Origin: Ctenosaura bakeri
Taxonomy: Eukaryota > Chordata > Lepidosauria > Squamata > Iguanidae
Direction: 5' to 3'
NCBI GenBank assembly: GCA_948474755.1
Contig: CAOLHI010000414.1
Location: forward strand, 558,001-622,000
DNA length: 64,000 bases
Numbering within the stretch: the first letter of the stretch is position 1; each line of letters starts with the position of its first letter. Position numbers and translations under genes: made by a program. Under the pieces are notes generated by a model, which was not told where the DNA came from, did not search any database, and worked only from the letters and a program-made list of their open reading frames with translations. Below, piece by piece: positions 22,574 through 33,227 of this stretch.

Positions 22574-23318
22574 TCTTTTTTGCGGTCAGTCTCGCCTTGA
22601 CGAGATTGTCCAAAGCTTCGTCTGTGGACGAATTGAATAGGCCTTCACCGTCGAAGGGGAGATCTTCAATCCTCCTTCTGGTGTCCTCCTGGATGTCGGC
22701 CGGTCGAAGCCAAGCATGGCGACGGAGGCCGACGGATCCCGCCATGACCCGGGAGGCGATCTCCACAGCGTGCCGGGAGGAGGCCATCTGGTGCCGAGCG
22801 ATGGAGATAGCCTCATTGAAGATCACGGAGGAGGCTTGGCGGATGTCCTCCGGTACCGCTTCCATCGCTGGTTGCAGGCGATCGAGCACCTTCTTCAGGT
22901 ATGCCGCGAGGCAAGCCTGAGTGTTGGACAGCCTGATCTGCAAGGAGGCAGCCGAATAGAACCTCCTTGCGTAGGCGTCCAACTTCCTGCCCTCTTTGTC
23001 CGGCGGGGTGGTGTGTTGCCTGCCGGAGCCTTTCGTCTGCGCGGACTCGACGACCACAGAGTTCGGTGCAGGGTGATTAAATAGATAACCGGCGTTATCC
23101 TTCTGCACCCTGTAGAGGTGTTCTAACCGCTGCGGTATCGGCTGAGCCGAGGCCGGTCTATCCCAGGCGGCCTTCACCAGTCTGGATACCCGGGGCAGGA
23201 GAGGCAGCGGGGCCGTGGAAGGTCGCTTCTCCTCGAAAACGGAGAAGGCTGGATCGTCGTCCTCCGGCTCCGCATCGGCGATCTTAAGGCCGAGGGTAGT
23301 GGCCATGCGGAGCAGCAT
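22374..23318 (-). CDS. DIRS gag, C-terminal conserved domain
   Basis: A 314-codon frame starting at the ATG of MLLRMATTLGLKIAD. In the same frame, Gag-like sequence (PEDVHQFSAM) continues upstream to about 23,375, where the main gag frame loses register, so this is the C-terminal part of gag rather than a separate gene. It carries the conserved block WDRPASAQPIPQRLEHLYRV, then NSVVVESAQ, TTPPDKEGRKLDAYARRFYSA and helix-rich sequence (ACLAAYLKKVLDRL). It ends in a Ser/Arg-rich tail (SKKSSSETKSRF). It overlaps the start of the pol frame by about 200 bases. The assignment rests on the conserved block typical of vertebrate DIRS Gag and on position; the exact product boundaries are inferred. Confidence 0.78.
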   Translation of the reverse strand: MLLRMATTLGLKIADAEPEDDDPAFSVFEEKRPSTAPLPLLPRVSRLVKAAWDRPASAQPIPQRLEHLYRVQKDNAGYLFNHPAPNSVVVESAQTKGSGRQHTTPPDKEGRKLDAYARRFYSAASLQIRLSNTQACLAAYLKKVLDRLQPAMEAVPEDIRQASSVIFNEAISIARHQMASSRHAVEIASRVMAGSVGLRRHAWLRPADIQEDTRRRIEDLPFDGEGLFNSSTDEALDNLVKARLTAKKIGLQPATQTRRASTFRPSWRRSSTSSFQRSAQSGQSRPSSGSSARRTIRRRPPSSKKSSSETKSRF

Positions 23319-24822
23319 CGCAGAGAACTGGTGGACGTCCTCTGGAGCAGAATCTGGATCGGGTCCCCGAATCCCAACGGAGGAGACTCCTGGGAGGCCG
23401 CCTCAGACACCTCAGACTCCGCACTCGAGTCGTACGACTCCGAGCTAGGTGAGTCCTCTCGCCGCTCGCTCTCCGGCTCCTTCGTAGTCGCCGCAGGTGT
23501 TGCCTTCCTAGGCTTCTCCGCAGCCGGGGCGGTGGTAGCAGCAGCGTCCCGCTTGGGATGGCTGACCACGGATTTCACCCTCTTGGTGGTGACCGGGGTA
23601 GTCTGGCAGGCTGACGTCGTCGTAGCCCGCTCAGTCACCATCGACTCCGTAGGGCGCGTCGCCGTTGCCGTGACCCTAGGAGGTGGCGATATCGCCCGAT
23701 ACCGTGGTGAAGGCTCCCTCGCCCTATGATATCGAGGGGAGGGAGAGCGGCTGAAGGAGCGGCGGTCCGACGGAGATCGGCTTCGGCGTCGACGGTACCG
23801 AGCCTCGTCCCCTCTAGGCGAGCGCGATTCGCGCTGTCGACGAGGTGACCGGGACCTCCGGAAGGTCTCCCAGCGACTCGGGCCACGATGGTACCGATCC
23901 CGGTACGATGGCGAATGCGACCGATAGGAGGCCGGGCGCTCTCTCCACTCAGATTCCCTCGCGTACCTGGCCACGTAGGACGCCGAGGTGTATCTGGAGG
24001 CAGACGAGCGAGGTTGTTCCTCTCTTGTCTCCCTCGGAGGCGGCGAGGCCACCGGACGCTCGGAAGAGCGGGACCGGGACCTGAAGGAGGTCGAACGCCG
24101 CTCCGGAGAAGCAGAGGGCTCTCTCTGCTGCAGGTCGGCCGACCTGCGACGGCTAAGAGGGCGGTGGCGCTCCTCCACCAGGGTTGGAGGGTCTGCCACA
24201 GGCGAGTCTGGGCGCTGTTGGGGAACGTCCTCGATCTCATCCTCCGAGAGGTCGACGGACTCGCCTCGCCCTTTGGAAGGCTGCTGAGTAGGAGGAGGAG
24301 TAGGAGGTTGGCGTCCCCAGCCGGGGAGCGCTCTTTCCTTCTTCTTCTTCTTCTTCTCCTTCTCCTTGCCCTTGCCTCCGTCCGGAGCAGGGCGCTTTTT
24401 TGCAGGCGTCCCCGTAAGGGGAGCCTCAGCCTTCCTCGCCGTCGAGGATCCTTTCGCTGACTTGGCAGCCGCCGACAGCTTCGGGATCCTCGGTAACGCC
24501 GAGATCGGCGTTTTCGCCGGTACCGAGCCCGATACCGACGAGGTGGACGGAACGGCAGCCGCCGATACCGTCGATGGCGTGGTCGTCTTCTTGTCGGCCA
24601 TCTTGGAAGTGGAGGTCTCGTCTATCGCCCGCAGAGACTGCTCCCAACAAAAAGATTTGAGTCTCGCGGAGCGGTTGCGAAGAGTTTGGGGAGTAAAATC
24701 CCTACAAATTGGGCAAGTCCGGATATTGTGGGACTCGCCCAAACAGAAAGACACTCCTTATGGCCGTCGTTGAGGGCAACCTTGCGGCCGCAGGACACGC
24801 ACTTCTTAAAGAGCGCGGACAT
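23174..24822 (-). pseudogene. DIRS gag, N-terminal and central part (frame broken)
   Basis: Putative Gag starts at an ATG at 24,822 (MSALFKKCVSCGRK). A zinc-binding-like array follows, CxxC then GHxxC, and continues after a one-base frame change near 24,745 with CLGESHN and CPIC. Before the break the downstream frame has an in-frame stop, so this is a real break and not a start-site choice. Next come a Lys-rich tract (KEKEKKKKKKE, a CTT-repeat run on the plus strand) and a long Arg/Ser-rich low-complexity region resembling SR domains (~24,050-23,650), then an acidic Ser/Glu-rich stretch. The frame goes out of register near 23,375 and ends at 23,174. Gag would package element RNA. Either sequence errors or real decay could explain the breaks. 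Confidence 0.75.
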
Positions 24823-24984
24823 AAGACGAAGAAACGCCAAACTCCGAAATCCAAAAAAAAGACGAAAGCCGAAGGGGGAGTCCGAAAGAGAGGTCAAAGA
24901 CAGTCCGAAAGTCCGTAAAACCGTGAAAAAACAGCAAGCCAAGCACGACGTGAGAGGAACAAACTAAAGAACCTTCCGTACGCG

Positions 24985-25157
24985 GCGGCGGACGAGAAAG
25001 AACTGAGGAGAGACCGTTGCTCGGCGGGAGGAGCATGCGCAGTACCGGCGTGGGGGAGGGGTTCCCGCCAAGCGAAAAAGCTCTAGAAGTTTCCGAACGC
25101 TACCGCGCAGGCGCTAAAGCTCCTAGTGTATGAAGGCACAGAGACCACGAAGAAGAA
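24985..25157 (-). repeat. DIRS 5' inverted terminal repeat (right side)
   Basis: About 173 bp that match the reverse complement of the left end (19,071-19,271) with scattered differences. The shared core includes the run around gcaggcgctaaagc and the gggaggggttcccgcc stretch. The outermost 38 nt (25,120-25,157) are reproduced exactly, inverted, at 19,372-19,409 in the internal complementary region. Because the ORFs read leftward, this repeat is the upstream end and would be expected to hold the promoter. I see no clear TATA box. Confidence 0.9.
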
Positions 25158-25545
25158 CCAAGATGGTGTAGTGGTTTGAGCACTGAACAGGTGAGTTTTC
25201 TGCACGAGAGTGTTATAGCGCTACGATTCCACTTTCAACCTCCTATGAATCCTGGGGTTTGCACTTTAGAGAGGGGCCAGCTGGCCCCTCCCTAAACTGC
25301 AAACCCCAGGATTCCATAGGAGGTTGAAAGTGGAATCATAGCGCTATAACACTCTCGTGTGGAAATGGCCTATCACTCTGGAGACCAGGGTTCAAGTCCC
25401 TACTCAGCTATGAAAATACACTTGGTGCCCATGGACAAGTCACACTTTCTCAGCCACAGAAGAAAGCAAAGACAAATCCCCTCTGAACAAAACTTGCAAA
25501 GAAAACTCCATTATAGGTTTGTGAAGGCTCATAACAACAACAAAG
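25158..25545 (+). mobile_element. tRNA-headed SINE with BovB-type tail, interrupted by a MITE
   Basis: The head gatggtgtagtggtttgagc (to ~25,187) and the rest (~25,372-25,545: ctggagaccagggttcaagt, gacaagtcacactttctcag, ataacaacaac) form one forward SINE. The foldback MITE between them splits the SINE between its A and B boxes. The DIRS element abuts its 5' end. Confidence 0.85.
25188..25371. mobile_element. Palindromic foldback MITE
   Basis: Two arms of about 78 bases (25,203-25,280 and 25,281-25,359) are almost perfect reverse complements, meeting at ccagctgg. They differ at about four positions. The outer ends resemble aggccatttccacacgag in inverted form. Copies of the family, with longer non-palindromic centres, occur at 37.31 and 44.27 kb, and one arm at 0.6 kb. 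It has no coding capacity. Confidence 0.85.
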
Positions 25546-25582
25546 TTGTCTTGAGTCCCAAATGGGGGAAAGGGCAGGACAT

Positions 25583-25618
25583 GGAAGAAGAGGAAGAGGA
25601 GGAGGAAGAGGAAAGAGG
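25583..25618. repeat. Purine-rich (GAA/GAG)n low-complexity run
   Basis: A run of gaagag/gaggag units just after the SINE. It makes a Glu-rich false open frame. Confidence 0.8.
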
Positions 25619-25774
25619 TCCCTGATCACTCGGACCTTACAATCTAAATTCAACAAATGAGAAGACCATGGTGTGAGAACAAAGGTTTAAAATCCCCTCC
25701 AAGAAATACTATGCTTTAAACAAATAAACAACAGGCTGAAATCCAATAGGCTTTCCTAATATAGAGGCTAGCAC

Positions 25775-26032
25775 GTTGTCCTTGTTATTGTTGTTGCTAC
25801 TACGTGGTTTCAAATTGTTTTTGACTTATGGAAACCTAAAGGGAACCTATCACAGAGTTCCCTTGGCAAAATTTGTACACAGAGGGTTTGTCATTGCCTT
25901 CCTCTCAGAGGCTGAGAGAGTGCAACTTGCCCATGGCCACCCAGAAGGCTTCCATGACAGAATGGGGATTCAAACCCTGGTCTACTGGAGTCCTAGTCAA
26001 GCACTCAAACTATCACATCATGCTGGTTCTCT
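25775..26032 (-). mobile_element. tRNA-headed SINE with BovB-type tail, full length
   Basis: Reverse copy starting with the complement of the CAACAA tail (ttgttattgttgttgctact), then tttttgacttatggaaacct, gtcattgccttcctctcaga, and the head gattcaaaccctggtctact ... cactcaaactatcacatcat. Confidence 0.88.
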
Positions 26033-26034
26033 AT

Positions 26035-27290
26035 GTTACCACACTGAAATAATAATGTATTTTGCCATGCTCTACCCATTAGACAGGATGAGGTACTTTT
26101 CTTCAGGAGGCAAAAGGGGGATAGCGGCAGAGGCCATGAGTGAGCCATTAATGGGCATCACAATGTTATTTATTTAGCTATGTAAGTGTGAGAGTTGCTG
26201 TTTGGATGTTCAGCTTCAGGCAGCAAAATGTCTAAAGCTATTTTTGTACTAGTTAAAAAAAATTTTCAAGTCAAATCTAGTCATTACTTCAGCCCGCTGA
26301 GCCCATGCAGCTGCTTATCTGCTTATTTGTCAATACAGTCTTTTCTATATTATGTGTGTGTATACAATGGTGTTGGTGTAGCATTGCTCAAAATGGTTTT
26401 CCTCCTCAGATAGGTTGTCAAGTCTTATTTGGATAGAAACCCACAGTCTCAACTTGAAGTTTTTCCAAGTAGCTGTCATTGTTTCTGATTGAAAACGCAT
26501 CAAGGCATAAAGCAATTCCTCTAATTTCCTTCTAAACATTATTCCAGATATCACTAGCTGAACACTGCAATGGACTTTACACTGATGTGTCTCAGATTTC
26601 CATGATCAAGGGCAACAAGAATAAAAGTTTCACTGCAGAGGGCTGAGTGTGGCAGAAACTGATATAAGTCAGCCCCATACAATAGGAAGGAGAGCACTCA
26701 TTAATCCAATCAGACCTTGGAACATTATTTTTACAAAGGAATAGACTCAATGTCACTGATTTCACAAAGCAACTTTTTAATCGTTACTCATTATTTTAAG
26801 GATAGCATGTAACTAACACATGGAATATAAATCTCCAGTGTCCTCAACCAGCAGATCTAAGAGACACATTTGATGGGGATAGTGGGGACAGTTCCACACA
26901 TCTGGAGCATAGCAGGTTAGAAAAGCAAGCAGTACAAAAATATGCACACACAAATTATGTACTACCCATATTAGAATCACACCCCAAATATTCTCCCAAG
27001 GAGTGCTGAATTCTGCACCCTAAACAAATCACACTATTCACATATGTTTCCTTGTTTTGCATAATGTATATGCCTATTTTCCAACCATGGGAAGGAGAAT
27101 GAGTTATTCAAGGCACTGAAGCCTGTACGCACTGAGATTTGATTTGGCTTGAATTATATAAAAATAATTCTATTCCTCCTTGCCTCGATATCTGGAGATG
27201 TTGGGACAAGGCACAAATACTTCAAACTGCAATTTTAAATAATTCAATATAACAAAATATATATTTAAAAAAAACGTGCGGCAGGTGAAA
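26035..27290. other. Unassigned intron-like DNA
   Basis: No exon or recognisable repeat found. Confidence 0.45.
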
Positions 27291-27960
27291 GTTGAGACGT
27301 GGTCACTGGTCTCCAAAAGTTTGGGTGAAAAGGGAAGTGTCAACCTGGCTCTGAAATGAGGCCAAACCCTGCACCAATCTCCTCCAAAGGGGAAGGTTAT
27401 TGCAGAACTTGGGTGCTATACTGTGAAAGCCCTTTCCTGCGTCCCCTTATAAAGCATTGCTTCAAATGCCAAAATTTCCTAAAATGTTAAGTTTTCCTCT
27501 CACAAACAAAATCCAACAAGGAGTCTAGTGCACCTTCAAAAGTAAAAAGTGTTTATGTGATGAAAGCACTGTTGATTCCCACCCATCTGACCTCACCTTG
27601 GTATGTTTCAGTGCTCACGCAGATATATACAGAAAGAGAAACTTGTTCAATTGTGAAGGTCTTCAAGTCATTTAAGGACTCAAATGTCACCAGCAGCATC
27701 TTAAACATGTACCAGAAGTGCACTGGCAGCCAGTGCAGTTTTTTTACAACTAGTGCTACGTGGTTTCTAGGTGATGTTGCAAATACCATCTAGGTGCTGC
27801 ATGCTGTACTACACGCAGCTCAAGGGCACGCATATGTAGGCTACACTGCAATAAGCCAGAGAGGACATTTCTCCTGCATGGAGCATCTAACTAGGTTATT
27901 CTTTTCCGAGAATGGCTGTAGGTGATGGACCAACCAAACCTAGCCAAAGGCAATTCAGGC
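27290..27960. repeat. Unclassified interspersed repeat (caccagcagcatctt / tggcagccagtgcag)
   Basis: The segment around caccagcagcatcttaaaca and actggcagccagtgcagttt is of a kind I recognise as recurrent in squamate introns but cannot assign to a class. Its first part (aggttattgcagaacttggg) looks like the opposite side of the same element. The (catgagctttc)-family repeat interrupts it near 27,505-27,575. Confidence 0.45.
27505..27575 (-). repeat. Fragment of the (catgagctttc) repeat family
   Basis: caaggagtctagtgcacctt followed by gtgatgaaagcac corresponds to the ends of the repeat at 7,462-7,578. Confidence 0.4.
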
Positions 27961-28309
27961 CACCAAGGCTTCTAATGACAATGTTGGGAAGTAATGAATA
28001 ATTTTAGCAATTTTCTTCCTGCTAAAGAGAAAGTGCGTTTGCAATTTTTGAAGTGTTTTTGCAATTCAAGATCTTACAAACTTACATCTGAATCACTTCA
28101 TAGGAATTTTCACATTCTGAATGGAAGGCAAGGTACATTACACAACAATCTCCAAGAAGTGAATAGGGGTCTTTCATTTTTCCATGCCTGTTGTATATTC
28201 AACATGGCATGACAGTGATCAGCTCGCAGAATTACTCTTTGTTCACCATCCACTAGATGACGCATACGTGTGTAGGGGAAACTTCCCATCTTTTTGCGCT
28301 ACAAATAAA

Positions 28310-28682
28310 ATAAAGTCCTCCCTCCACATACACAGGTTTGATCTTTGCAAATTTGATTATTCGTGAGGTGCACATGTGCCTCCCATACCCCTGCATTCTC
28401 TTCCTCCCATTCTCTTGAGCTTTGCCAGCATGGAGAAGGAAGGCAAGGGAAAAAGGCAAGGGAACGGGGGAAAGGTACGTGTGCACTTTCCTTCTCCCTT
28501 CTGGAGCTCCTCCGTCACACTCCCATGGATTTTGCCCCAGTGTAGAGAATGCACACTGAGGCAAAAGGCAAGAGAATGAGGGGACAAGCCCTGGAAGGGA
28601 ATGGGAGTGGGAGTGTGGTGGGGAGTTATTTGTGTTTTTTTCCACTTTCACTCTTGTGAAAATGGAGGAGCCACTGTAAATG
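28310..28682. mobile_element. Tigger-like MITE
   Basis: The ends are related in inverted form: cctccctccacatacacagg on the left, and ttcactcttgtgaaaatgga with gaggagccactgta on the right. The cagtggctcctcca-type terminus followed by (c/t)gtgggttt motifs is typical of Tc1/mariner-Tigger derived elements. The interior is purine-rich and non-coding. Confidence 0.45.
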
Positions 28683-28689
28683 CCTAAAC

Positions 28690-30440
28690 CATTTTGAGGT
28701 CCAAGTGGGCAATGGCTATACCAAATCTATATTCATTCCAACCTGGGCCCTTCCACAAAAAGACTACCCACACCAGTCATAAGGACTGGATTTTCATTTA
28801 TCAAGGTGAGAACTAAAGTTAATTTACACACCACCTCCTGACTTACAGGAGCAAGAAACACCTATGAATACAATAACCTAGACAAGTGTATTCCTGCCCC
28901 CAAAATATTGGAACCATACAGAATTCTTATTTAGTGCCTGATAAATTGAAATATATCATTAGAAATATACTTGATGTGGTGGGAGGAAAGTAAAGAGACA
29001 CTTGACACAAAATGCATGTAAAAATATTTTCAGCATTTATAAATGGATTCTTCCACTGAATGTCTCAATACAAACCAATAAGGAAAGAAGGTAAAAATAA
29101 AAGATAATGGGAGTGAAAGACCGAATCAGATTTTAAAATTATGTGAATTAGTGGTTTATAATTCTTTTTTGATCCTGCTGCCACCGAATAAATGACTACT
29201 GTTGGTAAATCAGATTTCTCACTTCACTATGCAATTGTAAAAGTGCCTGGAAATACATCACATTGCATTAAAGTGTGGCACTTTTTTACAGTGATCAAAA
29301 CAAAATGTGTTCTAGGCTTTTAAAATGTAAATATAATTGATATTGCCAACCAAAATCAAAGGAATGCATCAACACCTTTTGGAGAATGTCTCCACTGAAA
29401 CCTGCGTCTAAGGACATTCTACGTGGGGCTACTCTTGAAAACTGTTTAGAAGATGCAGGAGTTGTAGAATGCTTTAACCCAGCTGTTGACAAGAACAGGG
29501 GAAGAAAGAGTATATTATCATCCTGATCTTGACAGAAATGTGTTGGCTACCTAATTCAAGGTCTCAATCTTGAGATTTAGAAGGCATGGTGTAATGGTTT
29601 GAGTGTTGGAACTAGATAATCCTACATAGTATAATCCAAGTGCAGAGAATATTATCTTTTCTGACACAACAAGGGGAAACAAAAACCCAGAAGAAGGAGT
29701 AAGAGTCTGTGGATGGCTGTCCCTAATCTTACTTACCAGCATGTCTAAAATATATTTCCTCTCTCTTTCCTTTCACTCTTAAAGAGCAGGAAATTGGTCA
29801 GTAGCTTGAATAAACTGTTATCATTCTGACAGTATCCCTTAGGGGGCATGTAACAGAGAAATAGTAAGGAATCTATACAGAAACAGACAAGTGCAGATCG
29901 CATTCACAGTTCTACATCCAATACATTTTTCCCAAGTCATCTTTACCTTTTATTTAAGGCAAATCTCTAGGAAATATCTATAGAATATTCTTTTCTAAGA
30001 CAATCCAGTTAGGATGACGAATTTCATTTTTTCAATTAAATATTATGCTTGGTGGTGGCTGTGACAGTGTAACATGTGTACACTTCTATGTGCATTCTCA
30101 TCATGGCCGCTGAATCAAAATGCAGGATGCTGCAATATTTCAAGGGACAGGCAAAAGGATGAAACTGCCTGATTGTCAGACTGTTAGTGCATCACAGCCA
30201 GGACAGTTATTTTGGTTGTGACTTCCCCAACACAGTGAGCCAATACTTCTCTAACTGGAGAGCTTATGTACTGAACCTAAGACCTTCTATATGCAAAGCA
30301 TACATATAAGACATCGACTGAGAACTGAGGTCAAAACACTAGGACTCAATTTGCAAGGGATGTTGAAGGGACCCCTCTTTTCTGAAAGCTATGCTCAGCA
30401 CAAGAGTGATTCAAAAGCCATTTTAAGGTCAGGTAGAGTG
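28690..30440. other. Intron-like DNA with one SINE head fragment
   Basis: A SINE head (gcatggtgtaatggtttgag) lies at about 29,578-29,625, without the rest of the element. Otherwise no features recognised. Confidence 0.5.
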
Positions 30441-30447
30441 TACCACC

Positions 30448-30570
30448 ATTGTATCTGTTGCAGGAAAACAGGAAAGAGTTATCTGGTACCTTTAAGTCTA
30501 ATCCATACTATTTCAAATAAATTTCCATGGATTGCTGTTCACTTCATCAGATTCACCAAACTTTTAATCT
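30448..30570 (-). repeat. Copy of the (catgagctttc) repeat family
   Basis: tggtacctttaagtctaatc ... ttgctgttcacttcatcag matches the spacing and ends of the repeat at 7.46 kb in diverged form. Confidence 0.45.
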
Positions 30571-31602
30571 GCCCAACATTCCTTCTTGTTTTAAGGCCAT
30601 TTTTAAGTCTACAGAAGACTCAGTGACACGATTTACAATTTCCATACATGTCCTCTAATTTCGCTTTTACTTGACAATGAGTCATACACAATTAGTATCA
30701 GTATCACCCTGCCTTTCTCTCAAAATTGGGACTCAGGGTGACTTACAATTTTAAAAAGAATAATATAATTAAAACACACACAAAAGTGAACATTAAAAGG
30801 AACTCTCTAAAAACTTTTGGTTTTAAAAGCCTATCATAATAAAAAGGGTTTTTGCCTGCAACAAGTGAGTGATTCTGGTCTTCCTAGGAAAAGAGTTCCA
30901 GAGGCACGTGCTTGTGAAGACTTGTGGGAACTACAAAGCAACTTAGATGATTTAAAAAAAAATACCATGCAATTAAAAAATAAAATAAAATACCCTTGCA
31001 ACAAAGTCTTTGACTTAAAGCCATGGTTACAAAACAGCTCATTGTTCTTCCTTAACAAAATGAATCATTTTTAATAGACAGAATAAATAACAGCACAGTG
31101 AAGAAGGCACAGGAAGTGAGGATCAATGCAGGACAGGGTGCTTTAAAATCAAAGCAGATTGTTTTAAAAAAACACACAAACAAACTACAATAATAAACTT
31201 TGTTTTTTACACACACACAGAAGTACAGCACTTACAATCAAACCTTGAAAAGCAGGAACACTGCAATTTCTATTGTAGTCTATGCAACGGACAACAGAAA
31301 TGAGAAGGTTAGGTATAGTGGTAGCAGTTTTCAAGACAGTATGCAGTATGCTGAGATTTTTTAAAACATAAAAGCTTTAAGAAATAGCAAGGTATGGAAG
31401 CCAAGTGGTCTAACATCTGGCCTTTGGGTGGTTCGTTCATGACCCATCCATCATCTGTATACATATGAGTTCCTAATGTCTACAGTGTACGCTGGCCTTT
31501 CTGCCCTCCAGAAAGACTCTTACCAAGTATAACACCAAAGAACTCAGATATCCACAAATGGGTGAGTGTTTGTACCTAGTTTTATCCACACTTTATGTGC
31601 CA

Positions 31603-31848
31603 GGTTGCTGCTATTGTGTGACTTCAAGCTGTTGCCAACTTATGGAGACCTAGGGTGAACATATGACAGAGTCTGCTTGGCAAGATTTTCTCAGAAGAGG
31701 TGTGCCATTACTTTTATCTGAGGCTGAAAGTGTGCGACATGCCCAAGGTCACCCAGTGGATTTTCATGGCCAAGTGCGGTTCAGACTCTGGCTTCTCAGA
31801 GTCCTAGTTCAGCACTCAAATTGCTACGCTGCACTGGCTCTCCTTGTA
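31603..31848 (-). mobile_element. tRNA-headed SINE with BovB-type tail
   Basis: Reverse full-length copy: tgacttcaagctgttgccaa, gacatgcccaaggtcaccca, gcggttcagactctggcttc, agcactcaaattgctacgct. Confidence 0.85.
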
Positions 31849-31849
31849 T

Positions 31850-33225
31850 TACAATAGCAAATGTCAAACATGCATGTTGCATTTAAAACTTATAGACTAT
31901 AGTCTAAATCTAATTGTTAAATCCAGTTGGAGCAAAACCTTTGAATAAATGGAACATAGACCCCACTGACTTAAGGGGTCTATTGTTGTTGTGAAGAACA
32001 ACTGATTTAGGCCCCAGTGCTGTTAGATTTGTGAGTGATTTTCTTGAGACTCCTAGTCCATTGACATATCATGGGCAATTTGACACAAGGAATTAGTATA
32101 CTATGAACTATTTATAAAATTAGTGGGAAAAAACTCATCCAAAAAATGATACAAATTATGTCCTCCTTGATGTTTTAAACTGTTCCACTGAGCTGTAAAT
32201 TGCTATATTTCAGTGCAGGTCTACGCAATATAAAAAATGTGAAGCAGTATTGGAGGAAACTTTATTTAAGTCCATGATTTAAATCGGAGGGTTTTTTTTC
32301 CTCAGTGATAGAAATCATGATTCAAATTTCTGATTTGAAGAATCTTGATTAAAATCACTCCATCCAGGAGCAGAAGCATGATGGTGGTGTGTGGAAGGAG
32401 ATTCATACCCTGTTTAAATTAAAACTTCACTCAAAATTACTGTTTCCTACAAGAAAGAAGCTTACCCATTGGTGCCAAAGGGAGCTTCCTTCTGGGGCAA
32501 CTAGCAACTGGGGAGGATGGAGTGGAGATGTTGTTTCCACTGATCATACGGAATGACCATACAGAAGGAAACACTAGCCCTTGATCCTCAAACATCATGA
32601 CCACAATCCTACTTGAAGGTCTCTTGTGACTGCAGTTTAGATTTTTTTTTTAAATTGGCATAAGCAAGGTAAGTACCATACAGTGGTCATAATGCTGCAC
32701 AGCTCAGCACAGCCTAGTAGTTCCACATGTGGAACTACATTACACTGAGCCATTTCACAAGCCCCTGGATCTACCATACTGCTACTGAAGCCTCCCTCCA
32801 CAACTGTTTTGTACTTGAGGGTGGGGGGAATCACAGAAATGTCTGGCTATGACCCTGCAGCTTGATGCAAAGTGATTATATCAGCCTTTGAGAGCCAGTG
32901 GGGGCCTCCACAGGTGTAATTATTTTGTGTCTGGCTATGGAGAAATATTCAGATACTTCTATGATCCCCCGCAAACTGTCATGTCCTTGATAACTTGCAC
33001 TCACAAACAGCACTCAGAGCTAGAACAGAAGTGTTTATTTGGAGCAAACAGGCAACACAGCAACTTTCTGGAAAATTTACTGAGACTACTGTATGTTGCA
33101 TGGTTAAAGGAAAAAAATGCAACTATCAAAATGTGTATGTTTGTCTGTGGGAAGGGGGCTAAGGTATGGTGGGGACAGCAGGCACCCAGGGTCCAAACCA
33201 GGTTGAGGAAAGGGATTGGGTAGGC
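31850..33225. other. Unassigned intron-like DNA
   Basis: No gene or clear repeat recognised. Confidence 0.45.
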
Positions 33226-33227
33226 AT

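Larger units (their letters stand above)
19071..25157 (-). mobile_element. Complete DIRS-type tyrosine-recombinase retrotransposon
   Basis: A 6.1-kb GC- and CpG-rich element, transcribed on the minus strand, with the DIRS order: 5' inverted terminal repeat (right side), gag, RT/RNase H/methyltransferase-like ORF, tyrosine recombinase ORF, internal complementary region, 3' inverted terminal repeat (left side). There are no LTRs and no obvious target duplication, as expected when a circular DNA copy is inserted by a tyrosine recombinase rather than a DDE integrase. The first and last three bases are both GAA. The internal complementary region repeats both extremities perfectly. On the left it abuts an L2-like LINE tail and on the right a tRNA-headed SINE. 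The RT and recombinase frames are intact with catalytic motifs present. The gag frame is broken twice, so this copy may depend on others for Gag. Confidence 0.95.

Noticed and set aside
22716..24460. Several 90-190 codon plus-strand frames across the DIRS element
   Set aside because: They are antisense shadows of gag and pol with biased Arg/Gly composition.
25161..25440. tRNA gene from A- and B-box-like motifs
   Set aside because: The boxes belong to a SINE head. No cloverleaf can be formed, and a MITE separates the boxes.
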